DNA of 64,000 nt from assembly GCF_019249725.2 (NCBI RefSeq), contig NZ_CP137559.1, forward strand, positions 2,749,501 to 2,813,500, read 5' to 3'. The translations under genes and the position numbers were made by a program. The DNA comes from Segatella hominis (GTDB taxonomy: Bacteria; Bacteroidota; Bacteroidia; Bacteroidales; Bacteroidaceae). Of the stretch, positions 9,463 through 18,972 are shown piece by piece. Position 1 is the first letter of the stretch. Each line of letters opens with the position of its first letter. The notes under the pieces were generated by a model. It did no database searches. It was not told where the DNA came from and saw only the letters and a list, made by a program, of their open reading frames with translations.

Positions 9463-9533
9463 TTGTCCCAGGCGGATTCGAACCACCACTGACAGAACCA
9501 AAAACTGTAGTGCTACCATTACACCATAGGACA
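9463..9533 (-). tRNA. tRNA-Gln (anticodon TTG)
   Basis: A cloverleaf can be folded on the minus strand. The acceptor arm is TGTCCTA/TGGGACA with one G-U pair. The D-arm lies around GTGTAATGGTAGCAC, the anticodon loop TTTTGGT reads TTG (Gln, CAA codons), and the T-arm contains GGTTCGAATCC. One T-T mismatch closes the anticodon stem. The 3' CCA is not encoded. The gene is 65 bp downstream of tyrS in the same direction. Confidence 0.95.
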
Positions 9534-9598
9534 ATAAATCGGGTGCAAAGGTAGTGGATTTTTTCTCCACTACCAAATATTTTCAATACTTTTAACGA

Positions 9599-10900
9599 TT
9601 ATTTCACGGTAATCAAGAAGTAATTCTTCTTGCCCTTTTGTACCAAGAGATACTTACCATCAATAAGGTCGTCTGCAGTTACTATCTGATCGAAAGCTGC
9701 AAGCTTCTCCTTGTTGAGTGAAACACCACCGCCCTTGACGAGCTTACGCATCTCACTCTTACTTGGGAAGATCTGCATACCTTCCTGATTGAAAAGGTCA
9801 ACTGCTGCTCCGCCAAGCAAGTTCTTGTCGAGATCATAATGAGGTACATTAGCGAATACATCATTCAAGGTAGCCTCATCAAGCTGTGCAAGATTCTCCT
9901 TGGTTGCCTTACCGAAGAGAATGTTGCTGGCTGCAATAGCCATATCCAAGTCTTCCTGAGAGTGAACCATTACAGTAACCTCCTCAGCCAAACGCTTCTG
10001 GAGAACACGGCGACCTGGATCCTGCTTATGCTCTTCTACGAGAGCATCAATAGTCTCCTTATCGAGGTCGGTGAAGATCTTGATATATTTCTCAGCATCG
10101 TCATCACTTACGTTCAACCAGAACTGGTAGAAAGCGTAAGGAGTAGTACGATTACGGTCCAACCAGATGTTACCACTCTCTGTCTTACCAAACTTCTTGC
10201 CATCTGCCTTGGTAATCAAAGGACAAGTGAGGCAGAAGCACTCTGCATCATTGCCGAGAGTACGATGAATCAACTCAGTACCTGTAGTCATGTTACCCCA
10301 CTGGTCGTTACCACCGAGCTGAAGGCGCACACCATACTTCTCATACTGATAAAGGAAGTCGTAACCCTGAAGCAACTGATAAGTAAACTCTGTGAAAGAC
10401 AAGCCGTCACGAGCCTCACCATTCAAACGCTTCTGTACACTATCCTTTGCCATCATATAGTTAACGGTAATGTGCTTACCTACCACACGAGCGAAATCGA
10501 GGAAAGTAAAGTCCTTCATCCAGTCGTAGTTGTTTACCAACTCGGCCTTATTTGGCTCATTGCCATCGAAGTCAAGGAACTTAGATACCTGCTTCTTGAT
10601 AGCCTCCTGGTTATGATAGAGAGTCTCTGCGTCGAGAAGATTACGCTCCTGACTCTTGCCAGAAGGGTCGCCAATCATACCTGTAGCACCGCCAACAAGC
10701 AGATAAGGCTTGTGACCACAACGCTGCAAGTGACGCAACATCATGATTCCACAAAGGTGACCGATATGAAGAGAGTCTGCGGTAGGGTCAGTACCAAGAT
10801 AAGCAGACACCATGTGGGTGTTGAGGTATTCCTCTGTACCTGGCATAATCTGAGCCAGCATACCACGCCATTTCAATTCTTCAACAAAGTTTTTTGCCAT
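9599..10900 (-). CDS. tyrS: Tyrosine--tRNA ligase
   Basis: 433 residues, usual length for bacterial TyrRS. The class I signature HIGH is at residues 45-48 ([11 protein letters not shown]), and the second signature appears as [10 protein letters not shown], a KFGKT form of the KFGKS motif. The tyrosine-binding [10 protein letters not shown] and [10 protein letters not shown] segments are intact. A C-terminal S4-like RNA-binding domain includes [12 protein letters not shown]. The enzyme charges tRNA-Tyr in the cytoplasm. It follows yidD by 62 bp, at the end of the minus-strand housekeeping run, and is followed by tRNA-Gln. Confidence 0.98.
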   Translation of the reverse strand: MAKNFVEELKWRGMLAQIMPGTEEYLNTHMVSAYLGTDPTADSLHIGHLCGIMMLRHLQRCGHKPYLLVGGATGMIGDPSGKSQERNLLDAETLYHNQEAIKKQVSKFLDFDGNEPNKAELVNNYDWMKDFTFLDFARVVGKHITVNYMMAKDSVQKRLNGEARDGLSFTEFTYQLLQGYDFLYQYEKYGVRLQLGGNDQWGNMTTGTELIHRTLGNDAECFCLTCPLITKADGKKFGKTESGNIWLDRNRTTPYAFYQFWLNVSDDDAEKYIKIFTDLDKETIDALVEEHKQDPGRRVLQKRLAEEVTVMVHSQEDLDMAIAASNILFGKATKENLAQLDEATLNDVFANVPHYDLDKNLLGGAAVDLFNQEGMQIFPSKSEMRKLVKGGGVSLNKEKLAAFDQIVTADDLIDGKYLLVQKGKKNYFLITVK

Positions 10901-10962
10901 CGAATGAGATTGTTATATATTATATAAAATATGTGTAAGGGGCCCGAATCACCTTCGGAAAC

Positions 10963-11184
10963 TTACGGCACGGGGTCATAACCCGAACCACCCCATGGAT
11001 TGCATCTTAATATTCGCCAGATAGCCAAAGCGAGCCCTTTAAACGGTCCATGCTTCAGAATCGCCTGACGAGCATACTCAGAACAAGTGGGTGTAAAGCG
11101 ACAAGACGGCGGAGTAAATGGCGTGATACATCTTTGATAAAAGAGTATCGGCATCACCAGCAGGTAAGTTAGCAGCTTTTTCAT
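10963..11184 (-). CDS. yidD: Membrane protein insertion efficiency factor YidD
   Basis: 73 residues, usual for YidD. An N-terminal amphipathic/hydrophobic stretch precedes the hallmark [20 protein letters not shown] with its conserved cysteines, then [25 protein letters not shown]. YidD helps YidC-dependent insertion of inner-membrane proteins. The start overlaps the end of rnpA by 4 nt, the classical rnpA-yidD arrangement, which supports both assignments. Confidence 0.97.
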   Translation of the reverse strand: MKKLLTYLLVMPILFYQRCITPFTPPSCRFTPTCSEYARQAILKHGPFKGLALAIWRILRCNPWGGSGYDPVP

Positions 11185-11597
11185 CGTTCCAAACTATCTA
11201 CTATTTTTTCCAATGCCGCCTTAACAGCTTTCTCAACCTTCACTGAATCATAGGTTTGTCCAGAAAGCCAAATAAAGGCAATGAGGATTTTAGTATCCGG
11301 ATGCAAAGCAAGTACATCTGTCAAAATTGCCTTATGAAGACGATAGCTTTCTCGAAGTTGGCGTTTCACCAAGTTGCGCTTTACAGCTCTCTTGAAATAG
11401 CGCTTAGACACACTCATCAATACTTCCGCTTGCGCATCATCCTCATCCTTCCTTTTCACGACTTGATACACTACCCTCACCGGCCATTCTTTCTTATGTT
11501 GGGAATGACCCAAAAAGAGTTGTTCTATGAGCGTCCTGCTACACAACCTCTCTTGTTTCGGTAATGTAAAAGTCTTCTGTTCTGACATTCCTATCAA
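11181..11597 (-). CDS. rnpA: Ribonuclease P protein component
   Basis: 138 residues. The RNase P protein signature [15 protein letters not shown] (about 88-102) carries the conserved basic RNR-type helix, preceded by [13 protein letters not shown]. The protein binds the RNase P RNA and helps 5' maturation of pre-tRNA. ATGs at residues 1 and 4 are both possible starts. The gene is upstream of yidD with a 4-nt overlap and downstream of hemD. rpmH is not adjacent here, unlike in Proteobacteria. Confidence 0.95.
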   Translation of the reverse strand: MIGMSEQKTFTLPKQERLCSRTLIEQLFLGHSQHKKEWPVRVVYQVVKRKDEDDAQAEVLMSVSKRYFKRAVKRNLVKRQLRESYRLHKAILTDVLALHPDTKILIAFIWLSGQTYDSVKVEKAVKAALEKIVDSLER

Positions 11598-11694
11598 TTA
11601 GGCTATATTAATATACAGTTCTATAGAGATCTTAGGACCATAGAAATCGCTCCGGATTTATTAGAGATCCCTCAGTACTTCTCCCAGAACTTAA

Positions 11695-12444
11695 TTATTC
11701 GTTATTTCTCTCGAGATAATCTTTCAAGGCACCTGTCATAGAAGGGAATTTCTTGGAAGGAGCCTCCAGATCGAGTCTGAGATTCTCATCCTCTACAGTT
11801 TTGGCTGTAGCGGGACCAAAAGCAGCAACAGCGATATCACCTTGCTTGAAATCAGGGAAATTCTTCTTTAAAGCCTTCACACCAGTTGGGCTGAAGAAAA
11901 TCATCATATCATAATCGAAGCTCTTGATTTCCTCTTCTGTGAAATCATTGCTTACTGTACGATACATCACACATTCTGTATGCTTCAGGTTTTTCTCGTC
12001 GAGAGCATTCTTGATATCATCATTATGAACACAACTCAGTGGCACGAGATACTTCTCTGTCTTGTGTCGTGACATTTGTGCGAGGAGACCATCAATCTTA
12101 CCTGTTTCACCAAAGAATACCTTTCTTTTACGATACTGCACATATTTCTGGATATATAGTGCAATCGTCTCAATCACACAGAAGTACTTCATATCTTCTG
12201 GAATAGTAATACGCATCTCCTTGGCCAACTTGAAATAGTTATCCACTGCATGACGAGAGGTGAAAACTACTGCAGTATAGTCGAGCAGATTGATTTTCTG
12301 CTGACGAAACTCCTTCGCTGTAAGTCCCTCAACCTTGAAGAATGGGCGGAACACGCATTCTACGCCATAATCCTTCTCTAATTCATAATACGGAGATTTA
12401 TCACTCGCTGGTTTTGGCTGAGAAACTAAAATCTTCTTTATCAT
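11695..12444 (-). CDS. hemD: Uroporphyrinogen-III synthase
   Basis: 249 residues, usual HemD length, with the two-lobed architecture of alternating alpha/beta segments. Recognisable pieces are the opening KKILVSQPKP, AVVFTSRHAVDNYF in lobe one, and MMIFFSPTGVKALKKNFPD and VAAFGPATAKTVED in lobe two (the FTS/FSPT and FGPxT motifs). The enzyme cyclises hydroxymethylbilane to uroporphyrinogen III in tetrapyrrole synthesis. HemD is poorly conserved, so the call leans on these motifs and on its place between DUF4271 and rnpA, which is common in Bacteroidota. Confidence 0.88.
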   Translation of the reverse strand: MIKKILVSQPKPASDKSPYYELEKDYGVECVFRPFFKVEGLTAKEFRQQKINLLDYTAVVFTSRHAVDNYFKLAKEMRITIPEDMKYFCVIETIALYIQKYVQYRKRKVFFGETGKIDGLLAQMSRHKTEKYLVPLSCVHNDDIKNALDEKNLKHTECVMYRTVSNDFTEEEIKSFDYDMMIFFSPTGVKALKKNFPDFKQGDIAVAAFGPATAKTVEDENLRLDLEAPSKKFPSMTGALKDYLERNNE

Positions 12445-12451
12445 TTTTGTC

Positions 12452-13471
12452 CTAAAAGTTTATTTTCAAATAATGACTAATCAATACCAATCCGCCTGAC
12501 AAAGCGAAAAGAGGTACCACTTCGAGGGCACAAAAGTACAAAATTATTTGCAAAAAAGCGCCTTTTCTTCGAAAAAAGATGATGAAACACTTATAAAAAG
12601 ACAATATTTTGATGATTCCGACTACAATAAGTGTATAAATCACAGCCGCTTGTATGGAAAAACCAAAGTATGTCATCAGCATGATAGCAGGGAAAAGTAG
12701 TACACCTTCACACGACACCAAGAAGAGATATGCCTTCATCCATTGTTCGTTTTTTTTCTTATCAAAGAACACCCACCCTGTTATCGAATAGAGCAATGCC
12801 TTCAACAGGAAATAAGCTGCAGCATACCCTGCATAGATGCTAATCACCTGATATTGGTCTATCGTAAATGTATCACTGATAGAAGCCCTGGAATACATAA
12901 AATAGCCGATGGCTATCAGTAAGCAAGTCTGTAATCCCAGAAACAACTGGAAGCGCAACTCGTTGGATGTCTCGGTTATCACCGTGGTACCAAATCGTGG
13001 TACACGGAAGAAAGTCTTTGCCTGACGAATGATAAACTGACGAGACTTGGTGAAGGCCACACATGCTATCAGAAAGCAGAACAAGAGCAAAATCGTGACA
13101 AAATCATCGCCTGCTACAGTATAAGGCACAGGGTCACCTGCCACGCCCAATCTTCCACCCTTCAATTCTGGATGAAAGAGCGAATCTTTCGAGAAGAAAG
13201 ACTCACGATAATACTGCGGTAAGCTGACGTCCCTAAAGCTCTTGCCTGGCTGATGCCCAGGAAGATGCAAGGTATCGGGCATTTTGCTCCAATGAATCTC
13301 ACATGGTTTGATATGCGCCCGCACCATGGAATCTTGCTGAGCAGGTGTCGCATTCTTGGGCAACCAACTCAGCACTTGCTTCGGAGTCAATTCTCCTGTA
13401 TGCTTTAAAGGCTCCTGTGCCACATCTGACTCAGGAGTTTCTATGATTGTTGAATCTGCTTGTTGCGCCAT
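12452..13471 (-). CDS. DUF4271 domain-containing integral membrane protein
   Basis: 339 residues. A long polar N-terminal part (about 1-125, rich in Pro, Gln and Ser) precedes about seven membrane helices from residue 128 to the C-terminus (for example FVTILLLFCFLIACVAF and AVIYTLIVVGIIKILSFYKC). The membrane half matches the DUF4271 pattern. Function is unknown. The gene ends 7 bp before hemD and is probably co-transcribed with it. No catalytic motif is visible. Confidence 0.8.
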   Translation of the reverse strand: MAQQADSTIIETPESDVAQEPLKHTGELTPKQVLSWLPKNATPAQQDSMVRAHIKPCEIHWSKMPDTLHLPGHQPGKSFRDVSLPQYYRESFFSKDSLFHPELKGGRLGVAGDPVPYTVAGDDFVTILLLFCFLIACVAFTKSRQFIIRQAKTFFRVPRFGTTVITETSNELRFQLFLGLQTCLLIAIGYFMYSRASISDTFTIDQYQVISIYAGYAAAYFLLKALLYSITGWVFFDKKKNEQWMKAYLFLVSCEGVLLFPAIMLMTYFGFSIQAAVIYTLIVVGIIKILSFYKCFIIFFRRKGAFLQIILYFCALEVVPLFALSGGLVLISHYLKINF

Positions 13472-13554
13472 CCTTCTACTATAAATAATAAGTTATCCCT
13501 AGAAAGCCAGGCTCTCTAGGGAATAAATTCTATTTTTTTGAGTCTAATCCCATT

Positions 13555-14829
13555 TTAAAGGGCAAACTCTTTCTTAATTTCCTCTACTTTATCGAGTTTT
13601 TCCCAAGTAAACAACTCTACCTGCATAGTCTTGGTATCATGATAACGGCTGGTGAAAGTTTTTTCCACTACCTCATTCTTTCGACCCATGTGACCATACG
13701 CAGCAGTCTCCAGATACATTGGCTGACGGAGCTTCAACTGACGCTCGATAGCCTTTGGACGGAGATCAAACATCTGAGAAATCTTCTGGGCAATTTCACC
13801 ATCATTCATATTCACATGGCTACGTCCATAAGTATTCACATAGATGCTGACAGGCTCAGCCACACCAATAGCATAACTTACCTGCACCAACATTTCATCA
13901 GCCACACCTGCAGCTACCATGTTCTTGGCAATATAGCGAGCAGCGTAAGCAGCAGAACGGTCCACCTTACTTGAATCCTTACCAGAGAAAGCACCACCGC
14001 CATGTGCACCCTTACCACCATAAGTATCCACGATAATCTTACGACCTGTCAGACCGGTATCTCCATGAGGGCCACCGATAACAAACTTACCTGTAGGATT
14101 GACGAAATACTTGATGTCATCATTGAAAAGAGCCAATACCTTGTCGCCCAACTGTGCTTTCACGCGTGGGATGAGAATGTTGATAACATCCTCACGAATC
14201 TTTGCCAGCATAGCATCGTCATCATCATTACCCATTGCATCCTTGATAAAATCATCATGCTGAGTAGAAACAACGATTGTATCAATACGCTGAGGAATAT
14301 TGTCATCAGAGTATTCTACCGTTACCTGACTCTTGGAATCCGGACGGAGATAAGTCATTACCTTACCTTCCTTACGGATAGCAGCGAGTTCCTTCATGAT
14401 GCGCTGTGCCAAGTCAAGAGAGACTGGCATATAATTATCTGTCTCATTGGTAGCATAGCCGAACATCATACCCTGGTCACCAGCACCCTGGTCTTCATCT
14501 TCCTCACGGCTCACACCACGGTTGATATCATCACTCTGCTCATGAATGGCAGTAAGAACACCACAAGAGTCACCATCAAACTGGTATTCTGATTTGGTAT
14601 AACCGATTTTCTTAATTGTTTTGCGGGCGATAGTCTGCAAATCTACGTATTCGTTAGAGCGAACCTCGCCCATGATAACCACCTGACCAGTAGTACAGAA
14701 AGATTCGATAGCACAATGAGCATGCTCATCGTAAGCCAGGAACTGGTCTAACAATGCATCGGATATCTGGTCTGCAACTTTATCAGGATGTCCTTCAGAA
14801 ACTGATTCTGATGTAAACAAATATGCCAT
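13555..14829 (-). CDS. metK: S-adenosylmethionine synthetase
   Basis: 424 residues from the ATG at 14829. Hallmarks are [20 protein letters not shown] near the N-terminus, the [17 protein letters not shown]/methionine signature, [20 protein letters not shown] and [16 protein letters not shown]. MetK makes SAM from methionine and ATP. An upstream ATG at 14913 is in frame but adds 28 unrelated residues. It also lies upstream of a TAACTTTG promoter box (14881-14888, minus strand), so its codon would not be on the transcript. The 14829 start has AGGA about 7 nt upstream. No SAM riboswitch fold is evident in the roughly 46-nt leader. Confidence 0.97.
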   Translation of the reverse strand: MAYLFTSESVSEGHPDKVADQISDALLDQFLAYDEHAHCAIESFCTTGQVVIMGEVRSNEYVDLQTIARKTIKKIGYTKSEYQFDGDSCGVLTAIHEQSDDINRGVSREEDEDQGAGDQGMMFGYATNETDNYMPVSLDLAQRIMKELAAIRKEGKVMTYLRPDSKSQVTVEYSDDNIPQRIDTIVVSTQHDDFIKDAMGNDDDDAMLAKIREDVINILIPRVKAQLGDKVLALFNDDIKYFVNPTGKFVIGGPHGDTGLTGRKIIVDTYGGKGAHGGGAFSGKDSSKVDRSAAYAARYIAKNMVAAGVADEMLVQVSYAIGVAEPVSIYVNTYGRSHVNMNDGEIAQKISQMFDLRPKAIERQLKLRQPMYLETAAYGHMGRKNEVVEKTFTSRYHDTKTMQVELFTWEKLDKVEEIKKEFAL

Positions 14830-14880
14830 ATTTATTCCTTTTCTTCTTTTAAAAATTGATATATCATTTATTTGCGGCTG

Positions 14881-14888
14881 CAAAGTTA
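14881..14888 (-). promoter_or_regulatory. -7 promoter element for metK
   Basis: TAACTTTG on the minus strand (CAAAGTTA as written). The predicted start of transcription near 14875 fixes the metK translation start at 14829 rather than 14913. The -33 region lacks a clear TTG. Confidence 0.55.
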
Positions 14889-14948
14889 CGCATTTATTTT
14901 CATATTCAGTCACATTAGAATGAAAAATATTCCAGTTTTAAATGTTTA

Positions 14949-15908
14949 TCAGTCAAGATGGTCATCAGAAGCACTTTCCGGCTTCATCTTCTCGCGATAC
15001 ATGATATTTCTCGGATGATGTTCCAAGATTTCCCGCCTCAAGTCGGAAGTTTCCAAATGTGTATAGATTTCTGTCGTTCCCAGATCTTCATGACCCAACA
15101 AGGCCTGGATAACACGCAAATCGGCACCACCCTTGAGCAAGGCTGTTGCAAAACTATGCCGAAGGGTATGAGGCGAGATGGTTTTCTTGATTCCTGCATC
15201 CTTTGCCGCATTCTTAATCATGATAAGAATCATCGTTCTGGTAAGATGAGCACCCCGTCGATTGAGGAAAACATAATCCTCCTCTCCCTGCTTGATTTTC
15301 ATCTGATTGCGGTCCATATACCAATAATGCAACTGTTTGATGGCAGTTTCAGAAATCGGAACAAGTCTTTCCTTGCTTCCCTTTCCCAAAACACGGATGA
15401 ATTTTTCCTCCTCAAAGATGTCGCTTAGTTTGAGATTTACCAATTCCGACACTCGTAACCCACAGGAGAACAGGACTTCTATGATTGTCTTGTTACGCTG
15501 TCCTTCCCATTTCGTCAGATCAATAGCCTGTTCCAACAGATCCACCTCCTCCACAGTCAGATATTCCGGCAAATGCTGTCCAATCTGCGGGAAAGGAAGC
15601 AGCTCCGTAGGATCATTTTTCAAATAATCCTCAATCATCAAGAAACGATAGAAAGAACGCACTCCACTTAAGATACGCGATTGTGAACGAGCACCCACAT
15701 TCTTATCATGCAAGCCCGCAGAAAACTCCTCTAAATCCTCCAGTTTGACATCCAAGAGGGAAATCTCCTTGGATTTGACAAATTCAAGGAGATAACGCAA
15801 GTCGCGCTGGTAAGCTTCCAACGTATTGGGTGAGTAATTACGCTCCAATTTGAGGTATCTCACATAATCCTTAACAATATTCGTACTTGATTTCTTGCTT
15901 GTTTCCAT
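14949..15908 (-). CDS. xerD: Tyrosine recombinase, XerD-like
   Basis: 319 residues from the ATG at 15908. The N-terminal SAM-like core-binding domain (about 5-95) includes YLKLERNYSPNTLEAYQRDL. The catalytic domain carries Arg152 (CGLRVSEL), Lys176 (GKGSKER), His247 and Arg250 (PHTLRHSFAT), His273 (LLGHEDLGTTEIYTHL) and Tyr282. Full length, intact catalysis and a housekeeping setting fit XerC/D chromosome-dimer resolution rather than a phage integrase; XerD over XerC is a similarity judgement. The longer in-frame start at 15974 adds residues that do not look like the family. Confidence 0.88.
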   Translation of the reverse strand: METSKKSSTNIVKDYVRYLKLERNYSPNTLEAYQRDLRYLLEFVKSKEISLLDVKLEDLEEFSAGLHDKNVGARSQSRILSGVRSFYRFLMIEDYLKNDPTELLPFPQIGQHLPEYLTVEEVDLLEQAIDLTKWEGQRNKTIIEVLFSCGLRVSELVNLKLSDIFEEEKFIRVLGKGSKERLVPISETAIKQLHYWYMDRNQMKIKQGEEDYVFLNRRGAHLTRTMILIMIKNAAKDAGIKKTISPHTLRHSFATALLKGGADLRVIQALLGHEDLGTTEIYTHLETSDLRREILEHHPRNIMYREKMKPESASDDHLD

Positions 15909-15925
15909 TTTTATTATTACCTTTG
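15895..15925 (+). promoter_or_regulatory. Promoter for aroQ overlapping the xerD start
   Basis: TTG at 15895-15897, a 20-nt spacer, then TACCTTTG at 15918-15925. Transcription would begin near 15931, giving a leader of about 100 nt to aroQ. The -33 element lies inside the first codons of the divergent xerD gene, so the two promoters are interleaved. Confidence 0.65.
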
Positions 15926-16032
15926 CAGTTAGAAGTAAAAGAGACAGCCTCAATCTTCCATGATGGAAGAACACTCTAACTTCTGCAAAATTACAAAAAA
16001 ATATTCATAAACGGATAAAATAATAAGGGATT

Positions 16033-16467
16033 ATGAAAATACAAATTATCAATGGTCCAAACTTGAACCTCCTCGGTGTCCGTGAACCGGGCATTTATGG
16101 CAGCAACTCCTTCGAAAGTTATTTGCCAAAATTGAAGGAAAAATTTCCTGATGTAGAAATCGAATATTACCAGAGCAATATCGAAGGCGAGCTGATCAAC
16201 AAGTTGCAGGAAGTGGGGTTTTCATACGATGGCGTAGTCCTCAATGCAGGAGCCTATACCCACACGAGCATTGCCTTGCAAGATTGCATCCGCAGCTTGA
16301 AGTGCCCATGCGTGGAGGTTCATATCTCCAATGTCCATAAGCGTGAGGAGTTCCGCCACCACTCTTATATCTCTTGCGCCTGCCTCGGAGTCATCTGTGG
16401 CTTCGGTCTGGCATCCTACGACCTTGCCATAGCTGGTATTCTCGCTCAAAAAGAAAATGAGAAGTAA
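16033..16467 (+). CDS. aroQ: Type II 3-dehydroquinate dehydratase
   Basis: 144 residues, usual for the type II (AroQ) dodecameric enzyme. The opening IINGPNLNLLGVREPGIYG contains the catalytic Arg17 and Tyr22. NAGAYTHTSIALQDCI and EVHISNVHKREEFRHHS, with His102, complete the active site. The enzyme removes water from 3-dehydroquinate in the shikimate pathway. It is followed after 43 bp by an O-methyltransferase gene, probably on the same transcript. Confidence 0.98.
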   Translation: MKIQIINGPNLNLLGVREPGIYGSNSFESYLPKLKEKFPDVEIEYYQSNIEGELINKLQEVGFSYDGVVLNAGAYTHTSIALQDCIRSLKCPCVEVHISNVHKREEFRHHSYISCACLGVICGFGLASYDLAIAGILAQKENEK

Positions 16468-16510
16468 AGCTCACCTTGCTTCCAACATTTAACTCTTTAG
16501 CTATAAAATC

Positions 16511-17149
16511 ATGACAGAAACAGAAAGTCTCGACAAATATATCTGCCAACACATTGAGCCAGAGGGAGATTACCTTTACCGACTTTATCGTGCCACCAAT
16601 ATCCACACTATTCATGGCAGGATGGCAAGTGGGCACATCCAGGGCAGACTGCTCAAAATGCTGGTAGAAATGATTCGCCCCAAAAATATCCTGGAAGTTG
16701 GAACCTTCAGCGGTTACAGCGCCATCTGTCTGGCTGAGGGTTTGCAGGAAGGCGGCAAACTCTACACCTTTGAAATCAATGATGAGATGGAGGATTTCAC
16801 CCGACCATGGATAGAGGAATCCAGTGTAGCCGACAAGATAGATTTCCGCATAGGTGATGCCAACGTAGAAGCACCCAAATTGGGAGTTATGTTCGACATG
16901 GCTTTTGTTGATGGCGACAAGCGCACTTACATCGAGACCTATGAGATGGTGATGAGTGTCTTGAAACCCAACGGTTATATCCTTGCCGACAACACCTTAT
17001 GGGATGGGCACGTTATCGATCCTGCCTATGACCGCGATCAGCAGACGCAAGGTATCCGTAAGTTTAATGACTTCATCGCTCAAGACCCTCGCGTAGAAGT
17101 TGTAATCCTCCCATTAAGAGATGGACTGACTTTAATAAGAAAGAAATAG
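16511..17149 (+). CDS. Class I SAM-dependent O-methyltransferase
   Basis: 212 residues, the length of the small catechol/caffeoyl-CoA-type O-methyltransferase family. The SAM-binding motif I is ILEVGTFSGYSAICLAEGL (about 57-75). MAFVDGDKRTYIETYE holds the metal-binding Asp, and ILADNTLWDGHVIDP holds the second Asp-Asn motif. The substrate is unknown; such proteins act on catechols or hydroxylated aromatics, and some methylate tRNA uridine modifications (TrmR-like). It follows aroQ and ends just before a strong terminator. Confidence 0.88.
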   Translation: MTETESLDKYICQHIEPEGDYLYRLYRATNIHTIHGRMASGHIQGRLLKMLVEMIRPKNILEVGTFSGYSAICLAEGLQEGGKLYTFEINDEMEDFTRPWIEESSVADKIDFRIGDANVEAPKLGVMFDMAFVDGDKRTYIETYEMVMSVLKPNGYILADNTLWDGHVIDPAYDRDQQTQGIRKFNDFIAQDPRVEVVILPLRDGLTLIRKK

Positions 17150-17170
17150 GAAACAATATTAGAATAGAAA

Positions 17171-17210
17171 ACAATAAAGGCTGCGTATTCTATGACGCAG
17201 CCTTTATTGT
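17171..17210. terminator. Strong hairpin terminator after the O-methyltransferase gene
   Basis: Perfect 16-bp inverted repeat: ACAATAAAGGCTGCGT at 17171-17186 and ACGCAGCCTTTATTGT at 17195-17210, with an 8-nt loop, followed by TTTTA. It lies between convergent genes. Confidence 0.9.
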
Positions 17211-17285
17211 TTTTATGAAGCATCCCTTTTTCTATTAAGAACAGGGATTCTCTAACCAATTGAATTATATCTGTTTCTCAATTGT

Positions 17286-18515
17286 TTAGCTCAATAATCT
17301 TTTGCTCAGAGCCCTTACTGGATACCAGACGGCTAACCAACCGACAGCCAGCACCGTGACAAAGATAATGGCAACATCTGAATAGTGTACACTTACCGGA
17401 TAAGCATCAACGATGAAAGAGCCAGCAGAATCACCCAGCTTCACAAATCCAAATTCCTGCTGTAAGAGACAGAGCAACAAACCCATACCGATACCGATGA
17501 TGGCTCCAATGGCAGAAATCATTCTACCTTCGAAAAGGAACACACGGGCTATCTGCTTGTCGCTGGCTCCCAAGTTGCGCAAAGTAAGCACATCATCTTT
17601 TTTATCGATGATCAGCATGGACAACGAACCGATGATATTAAAGCAAGCCACTATCAAGATAAACGTAAGGAAGATATAAGCTATCATCTTCTCGATAGAC
17701 ATAATCTTGAAAGTATCTTCCTGCTGTTCAAATCTATCCAGCACCCGGTACTTATCTCCAGCAATCTGCTGCATCTCCTTCTTCACGGCATCTAAATCAC
17801 TACCATCTTTCAGTCGGAGTTCGAGCGAAGAAAGCATTCCCTGCTGTCCAAAGAGATTACGGGCAAATGTTACGGAAGTCAGAATGTAACTCTTGTCATA
17901 ACGGGCTTGCTTGACAGCAAACAATACGCCCGGACAGACCAGAGAATCAACTACAAATCCCTCAGAAGGATTCGACATATCCAACTGTCCCTCCTTCATC
18001 GGTGCATAAATCTTCAGAAAACCATCCCATTGTGCACCGATACCAAGGGTCTGCGCCAAGCGGATACCCAAGGTTCCATATTCCAAGTTGGCAGCATGAA
18101 GTGAGAATGTGCCATCACCATAGAGAATGTCTGTGATATGCGACTGGTCGCTGAAATTATCATCCACACCCTTGATGGTAACCATAGCCTGACGGTCCTG
18201 ATAGACAGCCAGCGCCTGATCTTCCACACACTCTGTTGCAACATCTACCTGCGGCAACTGGCGAATTTTGGTCAAGATAGGGTCATCGCAAGGAGCCGTC
18301 TTACCTTTTGTAGGAACGAGTTCTAACTGTGGATCAAAGCTGGTAAACAAAGTTGCCACCAAGTCATGGAATCCATTGAACACACTCAGCACGATGACCA
18401 GCGCCATCGTAGCCACAGCCACACCAATCGCCGAGATAGCACTAATGATATTGATGGCATGAGTGCTCTTCTTGGAAAAGAGATACCTGCGAGCAATGAA
18501 AAATGGAAAATTCAT
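17286..18515 (-). CDS. FtsX-like ABC transporter permease, LolC/LolE type
   Basis: 409 residues. One N-terminal membrane helix (about 23-47) follows IARRYLFSKKSTHAINIISAISAIGVAVA. A large periplasmic domain (about 48-270) follows, then three C-terminal helices (about 275-400), the standard four-helix LolC/E layout. The VLTLRNLGASDKQIARVFLFEG segment is the cytoplasmic coupling region before the third helix. Lol complexes extract lipoproteins from the inner membrane for transfer to the outer membrane. The ATPase (LolD) gene is not adjacent. The gene lies 31 bp downstream of rbfA. Confidence 0.88.
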   Translation of the reverse strand: MNFPFFIARRYLFSKKSTHAINIISAISAIGVAVATMALVIVLSVFNGFHDLVATLFTSFDPQLELVPTKGKTAPCDDPILTKIRQLPQVDVATECVEDQALAVYQDRQAMVTIKGVDDNFSDQSHITDILYGDGTFSLHAANLEYGTLGIRLAQTLGIGAQWDGFLKIYAPMKEGQLDMSNPSEGFVVDSLVCPGVLFAVKQARYDKSYILTSVTFARNLFGQQGMLSSLELRLKDGSDLDAVKKEMQQIAGDKYRVLDRFEQQEDTFKIMSIEKMIAYIFLTFILIVACFNIIGSLSMLIIDKKDDVLTLRNLGASDKQIARVFLFEGRMISAIGAIIGIGMGLLLCLLQQEFGFVKLGDSAGSFIVDAYPVSVHYSDVAIIFVTVLAVGWLAVWYPVRALSKRLLS

Positions 18516-18546
18516 TTGTCTTTTACCTTTTTACTCTTTTACTTTT

Positions 18547-18882
18547 TTACTTTTTCAAAAGTTCATCTATGCGCTCCAAATAATCCAGACTGTCATCGAG
18601 GAAGAAGCGTAATTCAGGAATTATACGCAATTGGTTTCTTACCTTCTTGCCCAAATCATAACGAATGGTTTTCTCATTAGCGGTGATATTCTTCAGGATT
18701 TCCTCTCCTTTCTCAGAAGGGAACACACTCAGATAAGCAGTACAGATACTGAGATCTGGACTGATTTTAACCTTGGTCACACTCACCATGACACCATGCA
18801 TCATACGAGTTTGTGACTGAAAAATAAGACTCAACTCCTTCTGGAGAAGTCTGGATATACGGTTTTGTCTTGTTTCTTGCAT
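18547..18882 (-). CDS. rbfA: 30S ribosome-binding factor A
   Basis: 111 residues, usual for RbfA, a KH-like protein needed for late 16S rRNA processing and cold adaptation. Family features are the start QNRISRLLQKELSLIFQ, then VTKVKISPDLSICTAYLSVFP, and the C-terminal LRIIPELRFFLDDSLDYLERIDELL. It is followed by the LolC/E-like permease gene. Upstream lies a short 18-bp tandem repeat separating it from murI. Confidence 0.95.
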   Translation of the reverse strand: MQETRQNRISRLLQKELSLIFQSQTRMMHGVMVSVTKVKISPDLSICTAYLSVFPSEKGEEILKNITANEKTIRYDLGKKVRNQLRIIPELRFFLDDSLDYLERIDELLKK

Positions 18883-18891
18883 AATCTTTTC

Positions 18892-18945
18892 AATTAGAAT
18901 GATTGACTAAATTAGAATGAATAATCAAATTAGTATGATTGACTA
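18892..18945. repeat. Three 18-bp tandem repeats between murI and rbfA
   Basis: Three units start at 18892, 18910 and 18928, each beginning AATTAG(A/T)ATGA. Units one and three are almost identical (AATTAGAATGATTGACTA and AATTAGTATGATTGACTA); unit two diverges in its second half. The block fills most of the 90-bp gap in front of rbfA on the minus strand. Confidence 0.8.
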
Positions 18946-18972
18946 AAAAATTAAACATTACTCAGCTTAACA

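Noticed and set aside
9839..10927. Plus-strand open frame of 362 codons opposite tyrS
   Set aside because: Codon-register shadow of tyrS with no recognisable protein features.
14830..14913. Longer metK start at 14913
   Set aside because: The extension is unlike the family and its codon lies upstream of the predicted transcription start near 14875.
14830..14948. SAM riboswitch upstream of metK
   Set aside because: The leader of about 46 nt is A/T-rich and shows no pseudoknot or multi-stem fold.
14949..15908. XerD-like gene as a mobile-element integrase
   Set aside because: There is no attachment-site duplication, no tRNA junction and no cargo; the neighbours are housekeeping genes.
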